64,000 bases of DNA from Euglena gracilis. Taxonomy: Eukaryota; Euglenida; Euglenophyceae; Euglenales. The translations under genes and the position numbers were made by a program. The notes below the pieces were generated by a model, which was not told where the DNA came from, did no database searches, and saw only the letters and a program-made list of their open reading frames with translations. Of the stretch, positions 44,001 through 59,000 are shown one piece after another (positions within the stretch are counted from its first letter, which is position 1; each line of letters starts with the position of its first letter). The stretch is from the NCBI GenBank assembly GCA_039621445.1, contig CP154955.1:49584086-49648085 (forward strand). Direction: 5' to 3'.

Positions 44001-47000
44001 CGGGCAGGCAGGCAGGCTATGGACAGGCGGGCAAGGCATTTTCGACCCCCCCCCCGGGGTCGAAAATGCCCTCCCCCCCCTCCTGGTTGGTTTTTGCGGT
44101 AGATGTTGCCATAGCACAACCAACTACAGGGAGAGATTTTCAAAACACCACATTTTGCATTTTGACAACCAACCCTATAGTTTTTCAAACCTGTTTGAAT
44201 TAATGTCGGGTTTTTCCCTCACATCCAGTTGCCGAAGGTTATATGAAAATACATGAGATAGACAGGCCAACCACCTCAACCATGCAGGGTTTGACATTAG
44301 GAGGGTGCATGGGATGGAGGAGGTCCCCTTCCGGGGCCGGAAGGGCCCCCGCAAAGGGGGTCTGGAGTGACTGGGGCTAAGCCCAACCCTAACCCTGACC
44401 CTGACCCTGACCCTAACCCGAACCCGGGACCTCCCCAAAATGTCAGTTTTTTCTTTCTCTCACTGTGCGCCGAACTTTTTGGAATTTCTGACAAATTCTG
44501 TCCAAAAAATGTCCAAAATTGTGGATTTTCAGGGAGCAAAATTTTCGGTCACCCAACCTCGCAACTGTTCATGGGGGGTGTTCCTTCCACTGTTCCACTG
44601 GACTGGAGGGGGTCTGAACTCCTGCCCTTACATCGAACCCTGGGGATATGCACAGTTGCAGTTTTTGCAGGTCTTTTTTGCAGTTTCTTTTTTGGATTTT
44701 TATTGAATTTTTGTCCGCGGTTTGGCCCCTGCCGGCACGCATCTTTTGCCCTCGCACACAGGCGGAAGCGGGCGCTGGCGGCCGCGACGCGGGAGGGGCG
44801 GCTGGTGTTCTGGCAGTTCGTCGGCTCGGAGGCCACCTCCGTGTCCCCCGAGGACTGGGAGCCCTTCGCGGACATCGACGCCGAGGGCCAGGGGTGGCTG
44901 GCCGGTGGGGTCCCTCTGAGAGGTTCCGTGCGTCAAACGTTTGCCCCGTCTCCACTTTGACCCTCCCAAAGGGACAAAGGGACTCCCCCTGGGGGGGGGG
45001 ACGCTGTCAACCAGGCGTCCTTGCTGACTTGTCAGATCACAACATCATAGGAGGTTGACGCGCACCAACACACTGATCGTTTTTCAGACCCGACATGAGT
45101 GGATGCCGGATTGCAATTCTGGCCATGAGTAAGACCCATGATATCCGAGGGGCGTTCCCGCCACATTATTCTGGCGCGACGGCCTGCCAGCCAGCCAGCC
45201 CTGCCACGGGCTTCACGAAGGACCTGCAGTGGGGGCCGGGGGAAAACCTGATCAGCGCCGGGCTGCAAGACGCCGTCAGGTCTCCGTTGCGTGATGTGCC
45301 GGGCTGAATGGGAATACCCGAACCCTAATGGTGGCGGGGCTCTGGGTTTTGACGTTGCTGGCAGAGTTTGCGCCAACCCTCCCACCTATGTCCACCCTTG
45401 CCGCTCTGGCTGCCACCTCCTGGAGGAGGGGGTTTGGGCCAGGGGAAACATGCAAGTTGCATAATTTGCATTTTTTTTTTATAATCCAAAGCTTTGAAGT
45501 CGTTCATTTTTTGTATAATGAAAATATTGTGAAAAGTTCCATTTCTTGCATACTTCCCCCATCCCCCTTGTTGTTTATGAACCCCCCCCTTTTCTAGTGA
45601 GCAAGTAATGCCCACACAACCCATGCCCAGTGAGTGTCCTTTTCCCAGACTGTCTAGGTGCACCGGGGGGGGGGCAGCCAGCCAGCTCCTTTTTCCAGCA
45701 AGCATCTCCCAGCCGGGGTGCGCCGGCCCCTTTGGAGGCCCCCTGAAATGAAGTTCGGGCCAGAGCCTGGTGAAGCCGAGCTGGACCGAAATAATAAAAT
45801 TCACACCGAAATTTTGTTAAAAAAGGGGTCAAAGGTGGCATTTTGAGAGGTTTTTGGGGTTTCACCTCCAAATTTTTCGATGAAAAACGCTGGCTGGATT
45901 TGGACTTTTTTTTGCTTGTTTTTGGGTTCCCGACGGGTCCAGCTGCCAGCCGGCCAGCCCCCCCCCCCCCCCGAGCACCTTTTTTCCAGCCAGCACCTTT
46001 TCAGCCTGCGGGACCCCCACCCTGAAGGTTCTCAAGATACCCTGGTCTAGAGTTTTCTGGGACGTCCGTCAATTCCGTGCTATTTTGCGCCTCCCGGGCG
46101 GTAACTGCTGCGTTTTACGCACGCCCGCCGCGGGCAAAACTGCGCCAATCCGCCCGCCGCCCTTCGCAACAGTCAGGTAAAGGATCGCCGACCTCTAGCC
46201 GGGGCAGAGTTGTTACTTTAGTGCTCATTGGGCTTGGGGGGGGGGGGAGGTATTTCCCTTCCACCAGACAACTTCCAATTGCATACAACACACCAGGGAC
46301 CCATTTTGAAGTCAAAGCTGGAAGGGGTAAATTGATATCCGTAATTATTCCGCAGTTTTCCGCTATTTCGCACAATTTCCGCAATTTCTGCAATTTTCCT
46401 GCAATTTTTGCTCATTTTTTCCCCTTTCCTCATTTCTCCATATAATTGAAATTGAAGGTGGAATGAGTTCCGGCAATTCCATGAATGGTTCACAAGGCAA
46501 GGGAGGGGGAACCACATTTTTTTTGTTTGCATTTTGTCCCAATTTTGGCAATTTTTTGGCAAAATTGACCAAGGTTTGGCACTGTTTTTGTGTGTGTTTT
46601 CCTCTTGAGTCATCCTGGCAAACAATTCCAACTTAGAAAAGTTTCGCATTTGGACCCTATTTCCCTGATATGCACCTTTTTGTCAAGCTTTTGTCATTTT
46701 TGACTTGTTTTTGGGCCAACAATTTTCTTATTTTTGGAATCTGCATGTTTCCAAATTAATTAAATCATGTTCTTTGGACTTTTTTTTGTTGGAAAAAAAT
46801 GTGAATAACGGCTCAAAAACATCCACCAATGTTGCCAGGGGTGAAATTTTTTGAAGTCTCCTCTGGCAGAAATGTGTATGTTCCCAATATCAACACTTCC
46901 ACAGTCTTTCAACAGTTTTTCTGATGGCCGCCGATATCAACTCCCCCCTGCACAGTGACGTGTAAGTGCATGCAACATAACCTCCCCTGTCCACCGATGA

Positions 47001-50000
47001 ACTCGCACCGTGTTGCATGACAAATAAGGCAAAAAATAATTCACAAAGGAAAAAATCCCAAGAGGAGGTGAATTTTTTTCAGGTCCTCTCCAGAAGAAAA
47101 GTGTACAACCCTGATCAGCTCCTGAAGGAGTTTTCATGCAACTTGCATTTTTTGCATTGTTTTTTTCATTTTTGCATGGCACATTCTGAGGTGCTTTGTT
47201 GCACAGTCCCCCCCGGTTTGGGCACAGTGTTTAGGGCAAGCATTCACAATTTCCCTCCAAAGAACATAAGCACAAAACAATGTCTTAAAATAATTCATCA
47301 AAAATATCCAAAACGTCCAAATCCAGTGGAAAAATGTCATACCAAAAGGAATCGCAGTGCAAAACTTGCATACTGGCACACCGCCCGGGAGGTGGGTGCA
47401 CCACCCACCCAAAATGTTCCGGCACGAGGAAAAATATTTCGGCGCCTTTGGTGCAAAAGAAAACGGTTGGCCTAAAAACCGGTGCCCCCGGGAAACTGAA
47501 AGGGGCGGTGGCTCTACCGCCCATGGATTCGAGCATACAACCGATGTGGCGTGCTCCACCCTCCACCAGGCCTCCCTCCTGTTGGAAGGGGGGTCCTGCT
47601 TCCACAACAGTATGGGGTTGGCCACCATTTTACCATTTTACCGGCAGCATCCTGCACGAGACGGTGCTGAAGCGCAAGATGGGCACCTCTGTGGCCGTCA
47701 TCCAGCTGTCCCCAGAGTCCGTCTTCCTCGAGACGACGGAGCCCCCCCGGGCGAGCCACACTGTCCGCAGCGCGCTGCGCATTAAGGGGCTGGACCTCTA
47801 TGGCAAGAGCTTCTGCGTGTGGGATGGCAAGAAGGTGGAGCTGTACCAGGTGTGTGTGCTGTGTGTGTGTGTGCACGCGTGTGCTGTGCGTGTGCGTGTG
47901 CGCATGTGGGCGTGGGCGTGTTGTGTTTGTGTGCATGCGCTCGCGTGTGTGCATGTTCTTGAGTGTGTGGGTATGGTTGCACCTGCGGGTTTGGGGGAGA
48001 GGTTGCAGTACCCCCCCCCCCCAAATATGTAGCCCCCGGCTTTATATTTTGGCGGGATTTCAAGACCCACAGGGGGGACTTTACATTTGGGGGGGAGAAA
48101 TCAAAAATTTTCGGGTGGCCTCTAGACCCTTCGGCGGCCTTCAATTGTGGCCAAATACGAATTTTATGCCAAATTTTCGTTGTGCACCTCCAATTTTTTG
48201 CAAAAATGTACAATTCTTACCCAAAATCCAGCATCTCTGGTGAAAAAAAATGTTGTTTCCACCCAAAAAATATTTACTAATGACCCCAGCATCTGGCTCC
48301 ATGTCGGGGGGGGGGGTTATATTTGGGCGGCAAAACCAAACCCCCAGGGGAGGGGGCTTTATACCTGGGGTGGGGGGGGGCTTTATTTTTTTGGGGGGTT
48401 TATGACCACAGGCATTGTGTACTTTCTTTTGCGGAGCGGGACAGAGCGGGATGGGCTTGAAGGGAACACAAAAATTGGCAGCGATACAAGTTTTGCCATA
48501 AGGTCACGCCAAAGAGAAATTGGTTCTAAGGATTTCCTCATTTCATCTGGAGGCTTGGGGTATGCAGCTGGCCTGGCCAGATCCAAATGGCACAAAGCAG
48601 AAGACAAGCTAAGGAGTCAGCTCTTCTGCCCTCCTCCCCCACAGGCGCAGGATGCAGAGGCCCCCAAATTGCTCCAGACTTTCGACCAACCCTCGGCCAC
48701 CGCAGCTGTCCACTCGGACTTCCTCTTCATTGCAAAGGGCAGCCGCATCGAGGTATAAATTGATGTCGATCTCGTTTGGGGGGGTGATGGAATAAACAAT
48801 GCCGGCATCAGTCTTCGTTGGATTTTTTAATTCTTTGTTAAGTCTTTTTTGACAAATGTTTGTTTTGCTCTGTGAAATATCCACGACCTGTCCGTCGCAG
48901 CCAGAATGGTTGGGGGCTTTTTGTTAGGTCAGCCAATAGCACTGCCCAAGCGGTGCGCACACCTCTTGAGGTTTTTCAGACTCCAGGGGGGGTCGGTGCA
49001 GCCAACCCCCGTTTTCGGCCCAGCCGCCGTTCCTCCACGAAAAAAAGCAGAGTCAGTACAATTCGGAGTGATGTTTCAAAAGTAAAAAAAAGTAAAAATG
49101 GGATCATTGACAGACAAGAATAACAAATAATTCCCCCTTTTTGTGGGACATTGGGGTAATAAAGACTGCATATTGAGCTAAACCATCAAATTTGGGGTGG
49201 GGCTAAGGGCATTTTCCCAGGGGTGTTTCGGTGTTGTTTTTGAAAAGCTATTCCAAAAAGTTTGGAATACTGGTTGGGCAGCAAAATCATCTTTGATCCT
49301 GTGTACCTGCCCATGAGGATGAATGCTTTCCCTCTCAAAGGACCCTGGGTGTTGCTGGCTAGGGTTAGAAATTTGGGCTCAACAAGCCCTGCGGACTGTG
49401 GTGGAAACCTGAGCTGGGTCATAATCAGACAAGCACCAAAAAAGCGACCGAAAGAACACTGTTTCCAAAAAAATATGTGGCAACATGTCATGACAACATG
49501 TGACAAAATGTGACAACATCAAACCCTCAAAAACGCCATTTTTTTGAAAATTTCATTTTTGATTACTTTTTTTCAACTGGACTTTGGAAAGGGGCTGGCT
49601 AGAGTATGCTATCATAAATTATGTACAATTTCACAACAATTTCTCTTGCGGCATCTGGGTGCTGCCAGCTCAGAGTTCTTATTTCCCGGCGGTCCATCAA
49701 CCTGCATTGCTGATAATTTTTTTGGAAACGTCCTCACGCCTTGTGCCTGTTGGAGAGTCTGGATAATATGAAGTGTTTTCCTCATTTTTCGCTGGAGCTT
49801 TGTGCTCTTTGTCCAGCTCACAAGAATTCTTAAGAATGCAAACTGAACACAGATTTTAAGAATGCAAACCGCCAGAATTGCTCGCTGCAAATCGGCACAA
49901 CCACCCTGGTGCCTATTCCTGGGTCTCCATTGCTGGAGATTTTATGCGGCGCATGTTCAGGCGGCGGAGGATGAACCATAGCACCAAGCCCCTGCCCCCA

Positions 50001-53000
50001 GGGCAAAATGGGAATGGGCCAAACAACCAGGGTGGTGAGGGGGGGGGGTCGACCCCCTCCCATATTTGCGGGAGCACCAATTTTCAACCCCCAACATTTT
50101 TCCCGGCGCTTTTTGCGCCAGGTGGATTTGTTAACCACCTGTGAAAATGCTGTGGTGGGGGTGGGGGTGGACCAGGGTTCGATATAAGGAGGGCGTACCC
50201 CCCTCCTGGCCCGCAGGGGGGGGTCCGGACCACCCCCCCCCCCACCTGCAAGGGGGGTCCGGACCGACCCTCGGGGGCAAAAATTGACCCCCCCCAAAAA
50301 GGGTCGTTTTTTTCCTCCGGCGCTTCGCGCCGAAAATTTTTTGCATTTTTGGCACATTTTTGCCCAAAAAGTGCCCAAAATGGCACTTTTGGTCGTTTTG
50401 GGGGGTCAAAAATTTTCGGCCCGGCGCTTCGCGCCGGGCCGAAAATTCGGCCACCCTGACCGCGCACCTGTTTAGGTGGGGGGGGGGGGCCCCCGCCACC
50501 CCCCCCCCCGCCTGGCCCGCAGGGGGGGGTCCGGCCCCCCCCCCCCCCCCCACCTGTCCTTATATCGAACCCTGGGGTGGACCCCTCCACCAGGTCCTCC
50601 CGCACAGCCCTGCCCTGCCCCCTGCCGCTTGCTCCCCCCCAGGTCCATAACCACCAGGGCCACAAGATCCAGACGTTGCAGTTCACCGAAAGCGAAGGTT
50701 TGCCAGAGAAATGCCAGAGCTGGACTTAACAAACAGGGTTGGCTGGCTAGGCTGGCAGCCACCCCCAGGGGGATGCTGCTGCAGCTGGGCCGAAATCGGG
50801 GCTGGCTGTCGCAGTCCCTCTCCGGGGGAAGGGTCTGAAACCTTAAATAGATGTGCGCGCAAATTTAAAAAAAAGTAGAAATTTATCGTCCCCTTTTGAA
50901 CTGCTAGTTCCAAAAATATGCAATTGTTAGTCAAAAAGAATCGAATCTAGCCAGAACAGGAAAAATGACCGAGAGGAAGAAAAAGAATCATCCACTGGGG
51001 GGTGTATGAATGAGTCCCTTCCATACAGGTCCAAAATCCAGCCAAAATTGGCCCAACCCCCTTGAACAAATTTTCTGACCCAGCCTGCGTCGAGGCCAAA
51101 ATCTGACTTATGGCGCACCTCACCCGCTGGGGGGGGGGGTCCAGCGACCCACCCGCCCACCCTTGAAAAGCCACCACCCACTCCTCTTGGGGGGGTCACA
51201 CAGGTGTTAAATGAACCTACAGTTGGGACCCTCGAACCCAGGCTGGGCTGTTGAAGCAAGAAAACGAAGCACTTTCCTCAAAGAAAAAGGCCACACAACA
51301 ACGCCAATTTTCAAAAAAAAGTGGGCGGGCCCAGGAAAAGTGGAAAAGGGGGGGTCACTAAGCGACCCTATGGTCCCAACTGGGGGCCCCTGGACCCATT
51401 CTCCCACGCCAACCTGCCAGGCCGCCATCTCTTGCAGGGGAGCCGACCTCGATGGACGTCCACGGCGATTTCTTGGCGGCCGCCACGTCCAAGCACAGCC
51501 TGACCATTCAATTGCTTGACCCCGTTTGCACCTCAGGGGCTGAAGTGGCTGAGGGCCGAAGAGAAATCCTGGAATCTGATGGGTGGTTGATGGGGAGGGT
51601 CAGCCTCCACCAACAGGCTTCTGTGCAACCCTGCCGATGGATGGTTTCATCCGGCACCAGAGATTACTCCGCCCGGGGCATATACCAGGCAAGGGTGCTG
51701 AAGGCAGGGAGGGGGGGGACATAAATTCGTTTTTTTTTGTGTGATTTTCGATTCAATTTTTTTGTGTTTTTTTGTGTTTTTTTTGTGTATTTTTGTATAT
51801 TTTTTGTGTATTTTTGTGTATTTTTTTGTGTTTTTAGCTTTCTTTTTGTTTTTTTTTGTACCCCCCCCATGCTGAAGGCCGTGGGCAACTGACCCGTTCC
51901 CCCCAGCCAAGCAGTTGCACGGGCCCCCGAAGCTGTGGCGGTTGGGGAAGGATGTGAAGGGGCACGGCGTGGCAAAGAACATCTTCCCGGAGGCCGGCAC
52001 CGAGATCCTGTCCCTCCGCCTGAACAGCTCTGGGACGAAGGTGCTCCCCCTCCCCCCTGATTGGGGCAATTGCTGGAGGAGATGCTTTGGCAGCAATGCT
52101 TAGGCATTTTGCACTTAATCTGATTCAAAAATTGCCGAAAAAGCATGCAAAAATGGCACTGAATGTGGCTATTGTGTGGAACTGTGAAGAAAATGTCAGT
52201 TTCAAAAATTCAAAATTTTCAAAAAATGCAAAAAATGAGCAAAAATGTCAAAAAATGCAAAAAATTGGGTAATCCACCAAAAAAACAACAACCAAAAACC
52301 ACAAAAAAATGCGCTGAAAAAAATGTGCAAATGCCAAAAATGTGCCAAAATGCGCATTTTTGAAAATTTTAAAAAAAATTCAAAATGCACAAAAAAGCAC
52401 AAAAATGCGAAAAAATGTGAAACTCCCCCCTCCTGCATTCCTGCTGGCCGACCCCACCTCCTGGGAAGGCAGTCTAGAGCTAAAACCCAGTCAGTCACCT
52501 CCCTGGTGGGGTGGTAAGCACTGTATGGTTGCAATGCAGTCAGTGTCTGTTGAAACCTACGCCACCAATCCCTCGCACCAATTCGTGTCCATTTGCACAA
52601 CCAGCTTCACCGTTTACCTGAAAACAAATTTTCATGGTTTTTACACTTTTCTCTCAGGTTCTCAGATTTTGCACATTTTGTGCTTTTTTCCCCTTTGAGG
52701 CCGGGCAAGCGTACCCCCCCCCCCCGTGAGGAGTGGCCAAAAGTGGCCACCCGGCGCCGAAGGTGCCGGAAATTCTTTTGGCCAAATCCATTGATTTTTT
52801 GGCCTTTTTGGCCCGAGTGGCCAGAGTGATTTGGAAGTGGGTGACTGGTTTTTTGAAAGCCCCTGGAGGGGTCCGTAAGGGATGGTTTGATTTGCGACCC
52901 AAACCAGAGCAATTTCCTTCTGACGCCTTCGGGGTTTCTTTGGTGATTTCATTGCGGTTTGCATCAGTTTTATTGATGACCCAACCAACCAACTGTTGCT

Positions 53001-55893
53001 CATCATATGTGTTTCAGGACACGGTTTGGGGGGGTGTAACCCCCACTTGGGTCGATCCCACACTTGAATTGAATTTTTTTAAAAGTATTTTTGATGTCGC
53101 TTGAAAAAAGGAGCCACATTTCCGTCTTTTTCATCAGTTCATGTTTAAGTCCACCTTGTGTTTTGCTGGCGACTGATGGTTTTGCCAACCCCCCGTGTCA
53201 GGTGAGCCTCCTGTGCCGGGTGAAGGATGCCGCCGGGCACATGACCCCCGACACGCGCTTCCGCGCAGGGAGGGCTTGAGTTCTTGAGGGTTTGAGGCTC
53301 ACGAAGTTCTGTGTGCAGCAACGTTTTCGATGCATCTTTCTTTTCAGGCATTTAGGACAGGTGGTGGAATATGTGGCAATAAATGACCTCGAAACAAACC
53401 TTCACGTGTCTTCACACCTCCCTCGGTTTTGTCCAGGAAAATCATGGGGGATCAATTAATCATGAATGCAAATTTGGGGTTTCCAGCACGAGTGAAAGGT
53501 TATCCTTGCCTCCAAACTTCCTCCAAAGCAGGTTTGGTGGAGGTTTAGGGCTGCCGCTTCAGCAATGAACACCAATCCCCCAAAAACCTCAAAAACACCA
53601 TTTTTGGCCTTTTTTTTTTGGACAATACCCCCCATAATCTTTGGTGGGAAAAGCTGGCTAACCAGGCTAGCAGCACGCCCAGGAGGGGAGCTGCTGCAGC
53701 TGGGCTGGCTGAAAGCGGTGCTGGCTGAAGCAGCCCTACCCTCGGGGGGGAATGTGCTCTGGAGGGTTTGAGTAGAGGGAACACAAGTATTTTTTGTGGC
53801 TTTTTGTTGTTGTTTTTTCCTGGTCTTTTTTCAAATGCTGCCGGGAAATTTTTTTAGTTTATTTCCCCAAATCATCCCGCCCTGCCGCCATGTGTACGAC
53901 GTGGAGGCGGACAAGCTTTATTCACTGGACTTCGCCAAGTACCGGCGGTTCCCAATCTCCCATTGCTGGGACGATGTGGAGCCCCGCCTCGTCGGGTGCG
54001 AGCCCCGGTGTCCCTTTGGGGGAAAGGGAGCATTGGGGGGTCATCATCAAGTGGGGTGTATCAGGGCTCCAATACAGGCCTTCATGTGTTTCGTCCGTTT
54101 GTCCATTTTTTTGCATAATTGCCCCCCCCCAGGAAACTGTCATGCACAAGAACGTGCCACGTCCTGCCCGGGAAGCTGTCAGGGTCCGTCAACCAGCTGT
54201 TCGGTCGCATGACAGCTTCCCGGGTGGGGTCTGGACCCTTGACCCCTTCAATATGAAGTGACAAGTGGACCAAATGGCCCGAAGCAGAGGGTTTTCTTGG
54301 GCAACTTTTCTGGGGTCAGTTTTGGGTGGAAAATTATTATGTTCCCACTCATCCCGAACTCAACCCCCTGGGCTACCAGGTCACCAACCATTAAAGAAAT
54401 AGCTGGTCACAACGGGATGGGAATAATTGGCCAAGACTCCTGGAGCAGTCAGCGTAACGCGCACCCGTGATCGAAGAACTAATTCTTGGGGCTGCAGCTC
54501 AAGTGTCGGGTGTCGCAGCCAAACCCAGTGCCGGCCATAAGGCTCGGTTACCCATCTACTGGAAGGGGGCAGATGCTTCTGTGCGGGCTCCGCTCCCGGC
54601 CCCGTCAAAAGGACGTTGGCACGAGACCCGGCGGTTTGGAGCGGACAGTGGAGGGGCGGACGAGGTGGAGACGTCCACCCGCATTGAGGTGGCTTGCCGC
54701 CGTCTTGGTCCTGGGAGGTGGGGTTGCACCATTTGGGGCCCCAAAGTGTAGATCCCCTCCTCTGACGACGGAATGGTTGCTGCCATCCGTGTAAATGGTG
54801 CTACTCACTGAGCACTCGGTTAACAAAAAGAGAAGTTCAATCCGCGAATCCGTTAAGAAGTTGAAGTTCTCACTCCGGAGCTTTTCACCCAAGAAGCACA
54901 GGACATTCTCAAATTGGGTGTTCTCATCCCACACACCCTGAATACAAAAACTCTCCAACAGGGACATCCCGGCCAGCCTTAGAACAGCCGTCCATCCTCC
55001 TGAGTCAACCCACTTTTTGGAGGGTTCAAATGGGTGCACCGCTGCCCGCAGGTTGCGACGCTGTTCGTCAGCCGGGACAAGGGGGTGGTGCTGCAGGACT
55101 CCTTCCCGCTGGAGCGCTCCCACACCGCCCTGGTGGGCATGTCGGTGCCGGCCCAGGGGTCGGCCCCTGACTTTGTCTGATTGCTGCCGCGGCGGCTGAG
55201 ATTGTGTGAGGGCGGTTGGAGGGGGTGGCTTTTGCGGAGTGGGTTGCGGTGGCTCAGAGTTTTTGCCAGCAGTCTGGTCTACTTCCCCGAGGGTGCAACG
55301 TTTCTTCCTCAAAATTCAATTATCGGGGTTTCTTGCATTTGATCTGTTGTCATTCCCCTTGCACCATTTGCATTATTGATGTATAATAATATGTTATATT
55401 ATATTTATAATATTTGTATGTATATTTAATGTATGTGTGCATATATTTACGTATAACTGGATGTACATATATTTTTATATGTATATTCAATAAGCCATTC
55501 TTCCGCCTGCATTTCTCACCCTCTGGCGCCAGCCTCTTTCTTTCCACTCTGCATTGTGCCACTGAATGAGGCACAACAAGCAGTACCAGGGGACCCCTGC
55601 CCCCAACATGTTCTTCTACGCCCGTTTCCCGGTGGCGTCAGCTGAGGGGCGGGAGACCCATATCCAGGTGAAGGCAATGCCGAACTTCGAGCGCATCGAC
55701 TGTTCGGACCCCAAGGTTGCTCTTGTTCTGAATGCTACTCTGCAACTGAATGCTCGAAGAGGTGGGATGGCAACTCTGAGGGTGTTAGGTCATCTCACTC
55801 TTTGTAAAAATTGAGAAAGTGAAAGCTGGGCATTCAGTGCAAACTGTGTGGTTATGTGTGTGCGCCTGCGCGTGCATGCGTGCTGCATGTGTG

Positions 55894-55937
<44 letters not shown>

Positions 55938-55967
55938 ATGCGTTCATGCGTGTATCTCTCTCCCTCC

Positions 55968-56001
<34 letters not shown>

Positions 56002-59000
56002 CTGGAAGGGTGGGTGGGTGTGGTTAAGTGTATGGCGTGTGCGTCCGAGTATGCAGGTCGTTGTGCATCGGTGGGAATTTTGGCTTGGATGCTGTTTTTT
56101 GACATTCCAGCAGCTTGATGCCCGCCCAGGTGAAGACAGCCCTCGTCAATTTCTCCTACCACCTGACGATGGGCAACATGGACGAGGCGTACAAGGCAGT
56201 GAAGACCATCAAGGACGAGAACGTGTGGCACAACATGGCCGCCATGTGCGTCAAGACGAAGCGGCTGGACGTGGCGGAGTTGTGCCTGGGCAACATGCAG
56301 GTCCCGAAGCAGCGCCGCCCCCTTCAAAAGAATATGTGTGAAATCAGGGTGGCAACGGGTGTTAGGGAATCCACGCCTTCCCATACGTCGGTCATTGCAT
56401 GATAGAAATCGGAGTGGAACCGCCACTGGGGTTCTTGCGGATCAAGTGCAATACACACACACACACACACACCATGCCTGAGCCAAAGCAAATTCCCTAA
56501 ATCTGGCCGTTTACAACAGCCTCATCAAATTCAAACAAACCATATTTGGTTTGGATTCGCTCGCAAGGCCAAACAACACATTGCACCCCATGTGAGTGTC
56601 TGGTGAGTGAGCGCTACCGACAAAACCTCTCTACAAGGGTGAAACCCTGTGTATTCCAAATTGTGTTCATGACCCATGGGCATTCCATTGCGTAAGGGGT
56701 GTCCAACCCCACCTCAGGGAATTGACTGAGCATTGTGCAGGGGAGGGGAGGAGCAGGGCTTGGGAATTCCTGAATCCCTATGGGTAATGGGTTGGGGGGT
56801 CGACCCTCCCCCCACCCCCATCATGTCATGGAGGGTCAGACCTCCCACCTCCTCTTCTCGTATTTTCTGGGCCCCGATTTTTTGGTGAAAGATATCCTTC
56901 GGCACGGGGGGTCGACCCCCCCCCCCACCAGGGCTTCCCACACAGCCCTGGGGAGGGGGTGAGACCCCAGGATGGGGGGGATATGGACCCCCTATCTGAC
57001 CAAGTGGGAGGTTTTTGCGCCGGAAATTTATGTTTTTTATCCTCTGTTTTTGTAATTCTGTTGAAAAAAAAACTGGAAAAGAATACACTATTTGATGCCC
57101 CTTAAAGAAATTTCCGGCGCTTTGCGCCGGGGGGGGGGGCACGAGACCACCTCCCCTTCCCATCCCCACTCTAATACCCTGCCCCATCCCATGGGGGGGT
57201 GACTGACTGGTTTTTTTTTATTGGATTGACTGACTTGTTTTTTTGGCTCCCGGGGCGATGGGGTTGTCCAGCAGGGAATTTCTTAAGCCAGAGGGTACCC
57301 TACCCCCCGGGGGGGGGGTCCAGCCAGCCAGCAGCTCAAATCCAGCCAGCAGCCCAAATTTGGGCTGGGAGTCCCAGCCCGAATTTGGGCTGCTGGCTGG
57401 ATTTTGGATTGGCTGATTTCACTCGACCCGGGGGGGGGGTCGAGTGAAATAAAGTCGGGTCCAGCCCTGCCGGAGGCCGGGCCAGCCGGTCGCAGGCTGG
57501 CCAGCCAACTGGGCTGCCCAGCTCACCTATCCATGCATTTTTCCCCTCATCACAGCTTCCTCCATCACAGCCCCCTAGCCTTGATCTAGCTCCATCCATC
57601 AAAATGTCGTGTTAGGAAGTGGGTGACTGTTATTTTGAAATTTGAAAGTGAACCCATTTTCCCCCCGGACGGGGGGGGTCAGTAAGCAATGGTATGCCCA
57701 TGCCCTCCCCCCAAATAACACCCCCCCAAATAATACCCCCCCAATAATACCCCCCCCCCTCGGCGACCGAGTTAATACCCCCTCCCCCAATTTCGGGCCG
57801 ACGACATGGATTTTGACCTGAAAATGTAGGTACAAATTACAAAAAAAATATATTTCTGGATCATCTGGCCTCCAAAAATGTTAAATTTCATGAGAAAGTA
57901 CAAAAAGTGACCCCAAATGGGGTTTTTGGTTTTTGGTGCTATTTTGGGTCCTACGGGTCTTCAAAAAATTGGAAAATTTTGGGGTGCTATTACCCCCCCC
58001 CCACCCCCAAATAATACCCCCCCCCCTCGGGCCGGGACTTCGGGCGAGAAAATAATACCCCGGGGGGGTATTATTTGGGGGGGTTTAATGAAGTTGCCCA
58101 CACTCATACCAACCCCCCCCCCCAGGAAGTTGGCCCGAGGCTTGGGGCTGGCACCAAGCACCTATAGTCAAAATGGCCGAAAATGGCCGAAAATGGCCGA
58201 AAATGGCCGAAAATGGCCGAAAATGAAATTTTGGGCTCTATAGGTGGGGGTCCCGAAAATGGCCGAAAATGGCCGAAAATGAGAAAAAAATCATTCCAAA
58301 AATTTTCGAGTTTTTTTTTGCCCAACAGCTTTGCCCAACGCCTGAGGGGCGATTTCCAGTGCGACTGATTCTTGTCTCTGTGCAGCCTCTGTTCTCTTGC
58401 CATTATGCCTGGCACTGCAACACATGCTGCTCAAAGAACCACCTCCGAAAAGGTTATTTGGGCTTTGATGACATTTCAGAAAATTTTGGTGACAAGGGCG
58501 ATGCTGGCATTTTTTTTGTATTTTTTGAAGAATAAAACTCATTTTTGGGATAATTTCTCCACAAATCTCCAGTATTACGTCCATTTTGGCCATTTTTGGA
58601 TCAATTTTTGCTGATTTTGGGGTATTTTGCACTGATTTGGCAAATATTGTGCTAATTTGGGTCAATATGAGCTCATTTTATGACATTTCCGGCCATTTTG
58701 CGCCATTTTGGTGATTTGGGTTATTTTTCACTTTTTTTGTGGACATTGTTGGCGTTTTTGGGCAATTTTTGGTTATTTCAAGCCATTTTAGGTCATTTTG
58801 TGTGCTTTTGGGGACTTTTTGTGGACAATTCTGGGCTTTTTGTGGTCATTTTTTGGGTTTTTGCGGTAGGTTGGGAGCCAATGGATGAAGACATTAGGCA
58901 AGACACAAATATTGGACAAGACGAATTGAATGGAGATACTGGACAAGATGCAATGGTTGCAGATACTGGACAAGGTGCAATGGATTACCACCTGTCGGAG

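Noticed and set aside
49544-49766. Short ORFs in IFT140 intron 14
   Set aside because: Low GC3, no homology to IFT140, and no splice-site support.
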